Positions 30,801 through 41,483 of a stretch of 64,000 nucleotides of DNA are shown in pieces. Position 1 is the first letter of the stretch. Each line of letters starts with the position of its first letter. The translations under genes were made by a program, and so were the position numbers. Source of the stretch: Eudorina sp. 2006-703-Eu-15 (Eukaryota > Chlorophyta > Chlorophyceae > Chlamydomonadales > Volvocaceae); NCBI GenBank assembly GCA_003117195.1, contig BDSI01000016.1, forward strand, positions 186,001 to 250,000, read 5' to 3'. A model generated the notes under the pieces. The model did not search any database. It was not told where the DNA came from and saw only the letters and a list, made by a program, of their open reading frames with translations.

Positions 30801-33800
30801 GGCCCCCATTCATGACAGCACGCTCGGTGCAGCCACGCAGCGTGCACGTCGGGGCGCTTTGGCACCACAGACTAAGGACTCGGCACCACATCGTCACAAG
30901 GGGGACCAGCAATGGAGCTGCTCGCTCGCCGTACAGGCGCCGACGGACTCGTAAGCAAGCACCTCTAGTGTGCGGCCCCAGGCCGCACCTTCCATGAACA
31001 GCACCAGGTCGGTCCGGTTCACGTCCCAGTCGGTGGCCAGCACGAGGCCGTCCGACTCGAAGGCGCTCACGTCCAGGGTCCGGGTCACGAGGATCCCCGA
31101 GGTCCGGCTGGCGTTGACCACCTGCAGAGGGAGGGGCATAGGAAATTGGTAGACGGGGAGGGAGGGAGGGGCCAGCACCCGGCGTGGCGCAACGCGCCAG
31201 CCAGCGCCGCGTGCGGTGGGTGCGAGAGGGCCAAGCGACCCGATGGTGGACCCAGTCAGTCGGCGGCGTGCCCGTGCCAGTCGGCGGGCGGGCGGGCGGG
31301 CGGGCTGCGCAGGGGGCAGCCAGGCAAGTGCGGTCGCCGCGGGTCTCCAACGGTGACAGACACCTGACAGCGCTGGGCGGTCGCTGTGCAGGACAGGCGG
31401 AAACTCCACACCTGCGGCACCTCCCCGAACGCATCCACGCCCGCCACTCCGCGCCACGCATCCGCAACCGCAGTCCCGCACCCGCGCCGGCACTCCCATC
31501 CCCACTCGCACCCCCAACCCCCCGCACCCAAACACACACACCCGCATACTTCGCCCTGGCATATTGGTAACTCTGGTCTCGGTCTCAGTCGTAGGTTGCA
31601 TTGCTGGACACGGGTCTGCTTTTTCGCGGCTCAGCTTTTCTCCTTGATAACACACCCGACACCGCCCACCCAACCCGCGCCCCGCATGCCCGCACCTGCG
31701 CACTTGACGGCAGCAGCTGACTGCAGGTCCCTCCCTGCAGCCCGGGCGGCAGCGCTACAGCCCCCGTGGCGCCCTCAACGCTAACGCCGCTCTGGTTGTA
31801 GCTTCCCAGGCAGGTCAGGAGTATGTCCATCTCCTGGGGCGACACCAGCAGGCGGGCCGACTTGAGGCTGACCTTGGGAACACCCGTCCTGGGGATCGGG
31901 ATGGGGTTGAGGATGGGGATGGGTGGGAAAGGGTTGAGGCGGGTGGGGTTGAGGAGGTTTAAGCTGGGGTGGGTTGGGGATGTGGGGCCAACCGGCTCCA
32001 AAGCTGATATCAGTAACCAAATATATCTCAAACATTTTAAACACGCGGATGCAGCGTTTTTATATTTATGCATATTCAATTTGCTATCTGTAGGTATAGA
32101 CTTACGCCTCGATACCACACACGCTTGGGTCGAAACCACGCCCCGGTGTTCGATTGCCCTCCAACCGCCCCATCAAAATGGCTCTGACAGCCAGGCACGG
32201 GGCCCCTAGCACGTCCCCTGACCAGGCCTGATTCTCTGTCTGCCTGCAAGCCCCTCCCCCTCCCGATCGACCGCCCAGCGACCCTCCCGGGTCCCCTCCC
32301 GGGCCCATCCGGGTCCCGGGCTCACACGGCACTCACCGCTCGAAGCCGACGACCCACATCCCCGACTGCAGGAAGCTCGGCGGCGGCAGCTGCTGCAGCG
32401 CCGTCGCGGGCGTGTAGTTCGCCACCCAGCCCGCGCTCCGCAGCGTCAGGTAGCGGAACGCCACCTCGCCCGCCGGCGCCACGGGCGTGATGAACCCCGT
32501 GCCGCGACCGAAGTCCAGCACCACCCCGCTGAAGGGCTTTCCCTGGATAACTATCGGGCGCCGCACCGGCAGCGGCGACCCGCCGCCCGGCCACAACCCG
32601 GGGTCTAGGGTTATGTTGTTCTGTAGCAGCAACACCACTGTGCTTGTGTTGCCGTTGGTAAGGCCGTCGGCGGTGGCAAGCCGCGTGAGGCGGTCCTCCG
32701 GTGTCGCCAGCATGCGCCGCAGCTGAGCGGCGCTGTAGATGGCGACGGTGTACGGCGGCGCGACCAGGACTTCGGAGCCGAGGAGCTGGTTGACGCCGGT
32801 TTGCGGCACGAGGAGGTTGACTCCGGGGATGGGCACGATGGTGAGGACGATGTTGACGCAGGTGACGCCCATGCCGGTGATGGACGCCAGCCGGATCGTG
32901 TCGTTGGACAGGCTATCGAGCTGTGTGTTTTGGGGTTTTGGGGGTTTTGGGGTGCCGTGTTACGGCACGGTTGCGGGTCAGTTTGGGACTCGGCGGGTTA
33001 ACTTGGTGGCAACACGGGGGTGAAGGACTAGACTGGAAGGCTCAGCGCGGCAGGAATGCCACATATGTATGGCACGCGACCTGCAGCAGAAGCCCTACAG
33101 CCTCGCTTCCCGGCAGAGCGTAGGATCCGGACCGGGGTACGCCCCGAGGGAATCCCTCGAGCTTGCCCACACGCGGTGTTTCCTCCCAGCCCAACGCAGC
33201 GTCCGACGGGATGCCCCTCGCCAGACCCAACGGCGCCCTGCTCCCACAGTCCGGCACGAATCCATGCACGTCATGTGATCTGACGCGCCGGTCTCGGTGG
33301 CGTACCCAGTCCTCTACCGTATATATAATATTATATATACTGCCACCGTATCTTACCGTACCATGCCCGTACCAGCACCCGTACACTCACGTGCATGTCC
33401 GTGATGAGCCGCTGCCAGGCCGCCAGCGCCGCCACCATCTGCACCGGGTTGTACATGATGCCGGTCCAGAAGTTCAACAGCGCGAACTCGTCCCGCGCCA
33501 CGACGCCCGTCGTGTTGACCATGTGCAGCCGGCCCTCGCCCACTGCGGTCAGGTCCCTGCAGGACACGGGCGCGGGACACGGGCGCGGGACACGGGCGCG
33601 GGACATGGGCGCGGGCCGCGGCGTGAGCCCCTGTGCGGTCCGGCAGACCGTCACGTACGCCCACTATCAGTCAGTACCGAGCTACCGACCCGTTGAACCG
33701 CCCGGGTGGGGGCCATGCCCGCCTCCCCGCCAAGAAATGCTTCACCCAGCGGCCAGCACCCGTCGGCGGCTGTCTCCCAAGCCACTCCACCGGCCGCGGC

Positions 33801-36339
33801 TTTGCCTGCCCCACCCGCGCGTGCCGACGCGAGCAGCTGAGCCGGGCAGGCGACAAACGAGCGCCGCGAGAACCCGCCCCGCCACGCCCCGCCCCGCCGC
33901 CCGCGGTGCCGGTCCCGCCCGCACATGTCAACAGAGATCAAGCGCTTATGGCAAGCTCAGTTCCGCGGCCCACGCTCCGGTGTGCATGGCGACGTGGCGT
34001 GAACGGCGCTGCCGCGCAAAACGATACCCCCTGGTAGATTGAAAAATGCAACCGCCACCAGCCGCCTTCCTCACCCTTGCCCCAAAGCTGGATGCGCCCC
34101 CGGCTTCGTCCTGGGTTTGTTTCCTCCCACCAGCTTATCGACTACCCTTGCTCAAAACCACGGAGACCAGCCCCAACACCACGGTGGTGTTCTCACCTCT
34201 CGAAGTTGAACGCCCAGATGGGCACCGTGAAGATCCCCACGGGCGCCATCGCGAGATTGATGACCGCCAGGTTGTGGATCTGGACGAACGCCGCCGCGCG
34301 CAGTTTGAACAGGTTGAGCCCGCCGTTGAAATCCAGGAACAGCCCCGCGCCGGGCGCGCACGCGAAGGTCACGTTGGAGGAGATGAAAAGGCCCCCGCCG
34401 TCGCGGGGCCACTGCGCGACATCCAGCGTGATGCTGGACTGGAAGCTGAGCACCGTGGTCCGGGTCTCGCAGCTGCTGGCGAAGGGCGTGGCGTCCAGCC
34501 GCTGCAGCGCCGCCACAAGGTCCGCGTGGCTGGACACATTGACGGTGACGGGCGGCGGAGGAGGGCACGTCGCGGCGGAGGGGTTCGCCGCCTGCTCGGC
34601 GCACGAGATCGTCACGTCCTGCGGCGAGGGTCCGCGGGAGGGAGGGAGGCAGGCAGGCGGCCCCCCGGAAGCGCGTGCGGTGTCAGACGGGTTTGAGGTT
34701 GGTGTGTAAGGAGACGTGCGGGAAGCCAAGCAGCGACCGGCGCGGCCATCAGGCCACCCGCCCTCCCGCCCATAACGATACACACAAACACGCTACAGAC
34801 ATACGGTCGCCCGGACGTGTGTTTCGTGCGGGTTTCTCACCCAACACACAGTCGTTCTTAGGTATCCCCAGCGCCTGGGGGCGGCACACACCACACACCG
34901 GCGTCCTGTCTCGCAGCCCAGGGTCTCGCGACCCAATTAACACACGACTCCGGGCCCAGGGGCCCAGGGGCCGGAAGCATCTCCGCGCACGGCCATACGG
35001 CCATACGCATGGCCATACCATACCATGCGCCCGCGCCAGTCTCCCTCCCTGCCTCCCGCGAGGGACTTACCTCGACCCAGATCGGCCCGAGCTGAGCGTA
35101 CTTGATGAACAAGTACGGGTAGACGAGCTGCACAGAGGCGCGCGCGGAGGCGCGAGTCGCATGGGGGTGGCAGGCGTGGGGGTGGGAGCCGTGCTTGCTG
35201 ACCTGCAGGCGGGTGCTCGCTGCCGCCGGATCGGGGTCTTATTGGGCTCCCGTGATGGGCGGGATCGAGTGATGGATTGAATCTGCACGCCTACTGCAGC
35301 CGCCCCCACAAACCCACATCAGGTCAACACACAGCAGGTCAACGCACGAGCAATCACGCGTGAGCATTGCTCTCCTCACTCCAGAAATTACTGCTTCGCC
35401 AAGGTTCTACCCATCAGGTGCCCGACAGCCAATGGAAATCCGGTCCGAAAACCCCGGGCGCCGGGGGTAAGGGTGAGGGAAGGCTTCCATCGGCGGCGTC
35501 TCACCCTGAAGCTGGGTTTGATGTTTTGGCCGACGTTGATGAGGTATTCGGTTGTGTTGCTGACGATACGGAGCCCGTCCACCAGTGTGCGCAGCCCGTC
35601 GCAGCTCAAGTTCCCCACGACGGTGTGCAGCAGCTGCACCCGGCCCGTCCCAGACACCTCCACATAGAGCTGAAGCTTCCGCAGCAGCAAGACCACCAAC
35701 GCCGGGTATTTCGCGAAGGCGCTGCTGGGGGTGTTGAAAACGTGACCCGGCGTGGGCAGTGCTGCCCAGTTCAGGTGGAAGCCCACCAGGAGCAGCTCCG
35801 AGCCTATACACCAACCGAAAGCCCAAAGGGGGAGGACCGCGCGCCTTGTAAGCCCGTATACCGGAAGAAGAAAATGCGAGACAACTCCTTTTGCAGCATG
35901 TGCACAGCAGAAAGCAGCAAGGTGACCCACCGTTACGGACGTCGAAGTAAGTTGGGACGTAAGTGGTGCCATTCACCACTTCCCATAACGGAATTTGAGC
36001 CGCAGAGAATACGCTAAAGAACGATTCTCCTACAACAACCTTTCTACCATCGATGGTGAAACTTGAGGTCGTCGCGCTGAACTCGGGCAAGTCCCGGAGC
36101 TCTTTCGCGCTTCCCACAATATACGAGGCTTTTGGATTTTGCAGAAGAGCATCCAGATAGGGGTAGTAAGAGCCATCATAGCTTAGAAGAGTGAAATTCA
36201 GCTGAGCTGTAGGCTCCGACCTTGCGCCGACCTGGACAATAATCAGTGCTATCGCAACATGTGCAAGTTTAAAGACATAATTTCCTCGGTTTGCTTTCAA
36301 AGGCCTCACACCATGCACGCACTGGAGCTCAGGAACCAT
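21670..36339 (-). CDS. Receptor-like membrane kinase: large ectodomain, one TM segment, TKL-type kinase
   Basis: Predicted plasma-membrane receptor kinase; ligand unknown. Exons: 35931-36339, 35505-35803, 35071-35127, 34197-34618, 33391-33556, 32337-32920, 31696-31888, 30935-31121, 28826-30441, 28178-28324, 27306-27482, 26631-26735, 26034-26123, 25110-25451, 24613-24699, 24007-24189, 21670-23559; phases close to 2317 codons. A hydrophobic stretch near residues 22-40 looks like a signal peptide. Ectodomain about 40-790, with two similar modules (both with ITLD and ending GFER or NFER) resembling a beta-helix fold. TM about 795-819, followed by RRNR. Kinase about 1312-1688: GGFGTVYKG (1326 on), VAVK with Lys 1344, HGDLNPKN (Asp 1480), DFG at 1573-1575. 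The Arg of the usual HRD is Gly, common in algal TKL kinases. Exon 14 inserts about 75 Gly/Ala/Ser-rich residues before DFG. The 629-residue tail is low complexity. The start and the last acceptor (AAG) are the least certain points. Confidence 0.85.
23427..23514. repeat. 11-bp tandem repeat inside the kinase last exon
   Basis: About eight copies of an 11-nt unit (GGGGTCCGGTT, with a C/T variant) lie within the coding last exon. Because 11 is not a multiple of three, three units encode an 11-residue Pro/Asn/Thr-rich period. All three frames stay open across it, so a one-unit length change would shift the frame of the tail. Confidence 0.9.
23743..23821. repeat. (CCGCC)n pentanucleotide repeat, kinase intron 16
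   Basis: About 14 units of a C-rich pentamer lie in the intron between the last kinase-domain exon and the C-terminal exon. On the coding strand this is a G-rich run of the GGGGC type, able in principle to form G-quadruplexes. It is followed by CCAC-rich repeats to about 24000. Confidence 0.92.
24796..24837. repeat. GCAT/GGCA tetranucleotide repeat
   Basis: GCATGCAT followed by about eight GGCA units lies in the intron between kinase exons 14 and 15. Confidence 0.9.
28561..28618 (+). repeat. Dispersed intronic repeat, family B copy
   Basis: The block runs from GCTGGGTGTGCCCGGGTTCG to CAATTTAAC. It lies between kinase exons 9 and 10 and is nearly identical to 50034-50090 in a PRP31 intron. 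Degenerate inverted copies lie in other PRP31 introns. Confidence 0.85.
28711..28772 (-). repeat. Dispersed intronic repeat, family A copy
   Basis: On the minus strand it begins GTCGCTCTGGCAGCAGCGCA and ends in ATTTCCTATGCCCC. It lies in a kinase intron. Full-length plus-strand relatives are at 13942-13995 and 49309-49369. Confidence 0.85.
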
Positions 36340-38215
36340 ATGAAAGACCTCTCCTTACGAGGGCAGAGGGCGCCAGTGCGATCGAGCATTGTATCGTTTT
36401 GTGCGTGTGCTAAACAGGGGGACGTTGTGGATTGCCGATCCTTCCCCTGCTTTCACACCTTGACGGTTGGTACGGATATGTACGGCAAATAATTTATTCG
36501 GGGAAGAAGAGAGCCGGCCGGATAGTGCATTTACTGGAATACAAAAACTTGATGATCAAAACTCCATTTGTCCGATTATCGGCTTTGTTGTTGGCGTGAT
36601 GTGGGAAATTGGGCATCAATGGCATGATGCATTCTGTGTGCACTGTTTCTAACTTTCCATAATGGCGCGCACATGTATGGCCGCAGACGACCCGGCTCTA
36701 GTCCAGTACGGTACCTTGCGATGTTGTTTGCTGTGGACAACGATTTGGACGGCAAGTGGGAACAATACGTCGCGTCCAACCTATGGACACGAAATCCCGA
36801 ATCCGATCCACGACAACCGGTTTTAGTAATTAGCAACCGTAGACCTCCGTAATGTCGTAACTTGCCACAACCACACCACACATGCTTCTGCAACAACCAT
36901 TGGTATTGTCGGAGGGATCGCCAAAGCAGGCAAGCAGGAATTGGCACAGGCAAGGGCATTTCCTGCAGCCCGCGAGGGTTGGGCTGTCCATGGTGACATC
37001 TGCCGGCGGGCGATAAGGCGCGCATATTTTCCCGATGAAAGCCCCCCTCGCTTGCATTCAAATCGTATCCCCACCTGTGCATAAAAAAGCATTACTTATA
37101 GTTGTGATAGGCTGAGCTCTACAGTCCATCCCATCCATCCGGGGTCCCAGAGAACCGTACAGCGCAAGAGCGCACTAAGAGACGAGGTAGGGCGTGCTGC
37201 TGATCGAGCCTCAGCCAAAGACGACAAAGGTGGAACTGCTGTCACATGGCAAACTTCTCTTCACACAGTTGCTGTCACTGGCTTCAACCGTCCGGAAATT
37301 CTTGTTGCCCTCTCCGGCACATCTCGTCGGTCCGCCCATGCGCCACACACTGAGCGCCCATCCGCAGTGCCTGGCAAGCCACGCCGTTCAGGAGCGTACG
37401 GTACATGAAACCACTAGCACCAAACGACGCTCGTGTACGTGTCACGGTGTTCCCGGGGTCTACGGAAGGTTAGGTCTGGCTGGCCGATGTCACCGACTCA
37501 GCCCTGATTGATCGTTTGGCTGACGTCAAGATGGGCAAGGAGTGCCTTGCATCCCTGCATGGGACAGGGATCGCAACGTGGCGAGCCCGCAACCACGCCA
37601 CACGTATGCTGGTCTTCACACGTCTCCGTCCTGGCAGGCTCCCGTGTGTTCCGCTCTGATGACGAGCCTGCGCATTGCTGGACCGTAACGAGTCCTAGCG
37701 TCGTTACCCTGAAGCATAGCAACGTGATAGCTATTCCGTTGCGCTCTCCAAACCCTTGCCACGTCTTCCGGGAAGTGAATCCAGCTAGAAACCGCCCCGC
37801 TCGCTCGTTGTACCATCAAGACCTCAAAGACCAGTAGTAGTCTATGATTCAGTTGACGTGTGCAAACGGATTCGATAGAATTTCCCTAAACCTTTCTCAT
37901 ACACCGTTGGAAAATCACTGCCACTCAACGCACTTAGGATCGCTCGACTCGGGGGATCACTCCTAGAGACCTCGGGACGACCTGCGCTGGCTGCAGGCCG
38001 AGCCTGGCCGACCTCGACGCACATTCACTGCCCCCAACCCGCCTACAACCATGCCATTTCCCACCTCTTCAACGTAACCCAAGCCCACCACCCGCATCAA
38101 CATTAGAACGTCATCCGCCAAACAGTCGCGCCCGTACCCACACACCCGAGCCGCCGTAATGCTGTCGACCCCTCCCAGAATATGTTTACCGATTTCCTAT
38201 ACCACCCAGTTACCC
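36340..38215. other. Spacer upstream of the kinase and downstream of P4H
   Basis: 1.9 kb between two same-strand genes presumably holds the P4H 3' UTR and the kinase promoter. No recognisable gene was found. One minus-strand reading frame at 36830-37057 has a Cys-rich tail (CRKCPCLC, later CCRSMC) but no family signature, no splice support and no homologue I recognise. Confidence 0.5.
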
Positions 38216-41100
38216 TTAGTAGCCCCGAGCTCCCCGTGACCGGATCCATTTCGTCGCCACCCACTTCTCGCCCTTCTTGACGGGGCAGCCGCCGTGGAGC
38301 GCGTGCGGATCGATATCTCCATTGGGCTTGGTGCCCCAGAACAGCACCGCATCCCCCATGCGCGGCATGTATTTAAACGAGCCGTCATCGCAGTTGCGCC
38401 AGTCCTCAATGACGCGGTCCTCACCTGTATCACAGCGCAGGTCCGATAAGGCACAGCAAAACCAAACTATAAGAAGGAAGAAGAAAGCAAGCCCTTTCGG
38501 ACCCTGGCGCCCCACCCTTCCGGGCTCTACTCCCCTGCGCCAAGCGCGCAGGACGGACGACTCCACGGAGATACGGCTGGTTTCGGCGCAACCTATCGTT
38601 GAGCGGCACCGCTGGCACGCTGACGGACAGACAGACAAACAGGCGCACTGGAACGACTCGAAGCAGGCTGCTGCTGTACCTGCCCCCGGACACCCTGAAT
38701 CACTATTTGCCGCACATACTGCCTTTCCGGAGTGACATGGACCACATGGACCGCGCAACACGCCACTAGGGTTGAGTACGCCGTCCGGGACCCACCGTTG
38801 ACGCCCTCCTTCTTGAAGACCGTCTCGCCGCCCTCCAGCACCTCACTAAGGTACAGCAGCACGGTCGCGATGCGCTGGCTGGGCTGCGGGCCAAATTCCT
38901 TGGGATCAAAGGTATCGTAGTGCGAGTCGTAGTGCTGCATGTTCTCGTAGTGTAGCACATTGAAGGCCTGCGACGGCAGACACAAAAAACCAGAAAAAAG
39001 GCAACTTGTGACCAACTTGTGACCAGCCGCGAAGGGTGTCTGCTGGCGACGGCGCTCAAGTGACGGCCCCACTCCACAAACCGACGCGCGACCCGCTGTA
39101 CTGTTCCGCCAAACGGTACAACTACGCGGGCCCGGGATTCCCTTTGGGTGCATGACCCCAGCATTGTGGCGCCCCAGCGGCCGTGCATACCTGGGCTGAT
39201 TACCTACCGCCTATGGAATACGTCCTCCAATCATAACACCGATTCAAGGCACGGCCATGGCCGTGTGCCAGCGAGGTTAAATTTGGCTTACGCCCAAATC
39301 AAGGGACGCCCCTGGCGCTCTGGGTTGGTCCGTGGCGGGACCGCAAGTATCCTTCTTGGTCAACGCGCGCTGGGTGTGACAGGGTTCGTTCTGGGCGTGG
39401 ATCTCATTGTAATTCCCATCGGAAAGCCCACCGGCAGCAGCCGCATGGACCCCAGGCACCCACCTCTCCATTGTCTGCGGGCAGCAACGTCGCCGCCGCG
39501 ATGCGCTCCTCCACCCAGCCCAGCACGCCCTCCGGGTCCATCGCCGACGCCAGAAAGGTGCCGGTGCTGGTCCGCGTCTCCTGACTGGGGTCGACCGACT
39601 CGCCTGGCCTGCACCACGTCCGTGAGGGGGAGGGCCACGGGCCGAACATGAGGCACCGCATCGTGACAAACCGCTCGACCGACGCAGGTACAACGAAACA
39701 GAGACAGGCTCCCCGCGGGACTGCAGCCCAGTCCCAGATGGGACTAGGCTGCAGTCCCGCAGGGAGCCTTTCTCTGTTTCGTTGTAGCCTAGTCCCACCG
39801 GGACCAGGCTGCAGTGCCTCATACCGGCCATTGCCGCACTGCTTCACGCGGCTTGCGTGTGGCGGTTACATGACTGCTGCTGGGTGCGGGACGACCCAGT
39901 GACGCACTCCCTGACATCAGCCTGGCCAGCGTCATGTCGGGCGTCAGGTTCGCGCGGGCAGTCATGGGGCATGGGTGTGCGTCGAGCCGCTTGGGCGGCG
40001 AAAGGCTAGGCCGCTGCATCGCTGCTGCTGATTCATTAAAGGCAGAGTACGAAACGCCCCGTTTCCGCGCTTATTCAGCGCAGAAATCCCACCTGTACGC
40101 AAGCCCCGACGGGTACATGAACTTGGAGGCGAGCTTTATAATGTACTCCGCACGGGCCGCGTCAATGAAGCCCGGGAACACCACGATGCGAGGGTACCAA
40201 GAAAGAATCTGCGAAGCGGGCCAACATGGAGGAGCACGAACGAGGTTGCGGTTTGTGGGCACTGTGCCGCCGTGCAAAATCGGCAGAAGCGGCAGCAGCA
40301 GCAGCAGTTCCTGGACCTGCTGCTGTATCATAACCCAACGGGCTACACAACATACAATTACCTAGACTACAGTTCCGGTGCGTGAATGCTGGCTAAAGAT
40401 CCACTGTTTGCGGCGTGCTGGAGGTCATCGAAGTGGCCCCTGCTTTGCTGCCCGCCTTCCGAAGGTTGCAAAGGGCTGCCCGTCCCATGGGGCATACGCG
40501 CAGCCGCTGCTCTCAAACATTCACCGCTGGGCGCATGTACAACGGCGTACGGCGTTTGGCGGCCGACGGGGTCGCAATCACCTGGAATGGAATGATGTAC
40601 ACATTCTCGGAACCAGATTCGGCAGCGGGAAGAGGGGGCCGTACTTTAAGGAGCCCTGAGGCATCCAGAACCCATTTTTCAAGCTGCACGGGGTCCAACG
40701 GGTTTACGCTGACTTTTGCGGCAGGCACGGGCGCATCGTCCTGCAGAGCAATGGCCGTGTCCTTCTTCTGTGCGTCCTGCTGAATGGTTGCAACTTGCTC
40801 GTCCACAGCACCGAGTTTGCGCACTGCCCCGCTCAACTGCAGCGCGATGAAATCATGCAGCCATGCGCTGTCAGTGCGAGAATAATTAATTACAAGAATT
40901 TGACCTATCAATTGCAGCTCGGCGCAAACGGGGCGCTACTCGCAGGATTGTAAACCACAGCGCGGCAACGGCTGACCGAATTCTACCTGCACGGGCGTTG
41001 GCTCCGGAAGTTGCGTCCCTTGCTGTGTGAAACGTCCAAATATGAATGCGAATACGCAGAGCAGGATCACCACTGGTCCTGGCACACTATGCAGCTTCAT
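38216..41100 (-). CDS. P4H: Prolyl 4-hydroxylase, plant/algal type II membrane form
   Basis: 2-oxoglutarate/Fe(II) dioxygenase that hydroxylates peptidyl proline, in green algae mainly on hydroxyproline-rich wall glycoproteins, in the ER/Golgi. Exons: 40987-41100, 40645-40836, 40093-40208, 39464-39608, 38796-38967, 38216-38424; phases close to 315 codons, typical for plant P4H. The N-terminus has a signal-anchor segment (PGPVVILLCVFAFIFGRF, residues 7-24), then a short helical stem. The catalytic domain runs from about 105: PRIVVFPGFIDAARAEYIIK, RTSTGTFL, then the iron ligands His205 and Asp207 (SHYDTF) and His290 (LHGGCPV), and the 2-oxoglutarate-binding Lys300 (GEKWVATKW). All key residues are present. 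The acceptor of exon 2 (at 40836) was chosen on phase and is the least certain junction. It is divergent from PRP31 over a short shared spacer. Confidence 0.93.
39689..39786. repeat. 98-bp near-perfect inverted repeat in a P4H intron
   Basis: Two 48-nt arms (39689-39736 and 39739-39786) are separated by 2 nt and match at 45 of 48 positions. In the P4H pre-mRNA two of the three mismatches become G-U pairs. It lies in the intron 39609-40092. A partial extra copy of the AGTCCCA/GGACCAGGCTGCAG core follows to about 39813. Confidence 0.95.
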
Positions 41101-41483
41101 CGTCGATGCTTCTACTTGCTCCTATGCCAACTTTCCGCGAGGGCAGCACTGGATCTGTAAGCTATCAACAGACGATGTGCGACTGGCAGTGGTTAGTAGA
41201 GAGCATGTAGCGTATAGAAGAAACCCTGTAATTCGTACGGAGGCTGTCCTCAGACAGGAAACTGTCGTCAACTGTTCTTGCGGTAATTGCAAAGGTGTAG
41301 TTGATTGTAACTATGTGTTGTGTGATAGTTTGACCCACGTTGTGAGTGCATTCGAGGCCGTTTGGACCAGGGACGAGTACTGCACAAGCAAGGACACAAC
41401 CAATTATAGTGGTACTGCGCTTTCATCGGGAGCTTTGGATAAATTGGAAATAAACGTATCGGTGAACATCAAGTACTGTCGCC
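41101..41483. promoter_or_regulatory. 383-bp divergent spacer, P4H / PRP31
   Basis: The start codons of P4H (minus) and PRP31 (plus) are only 383 bp apart, so both 5' UTRs and both core promoters must fit here. The segment is AT-richer than its surroundings, with no clear TATA box or repeat. Confidence 0.75.

Noticed and set aside
33321..33340. Perfect 20-bp AT palindrome in a kinase intron
   Set aside because: It is a simple TATA/ATAT repeat, palindromic by composition, with no flanking structure.
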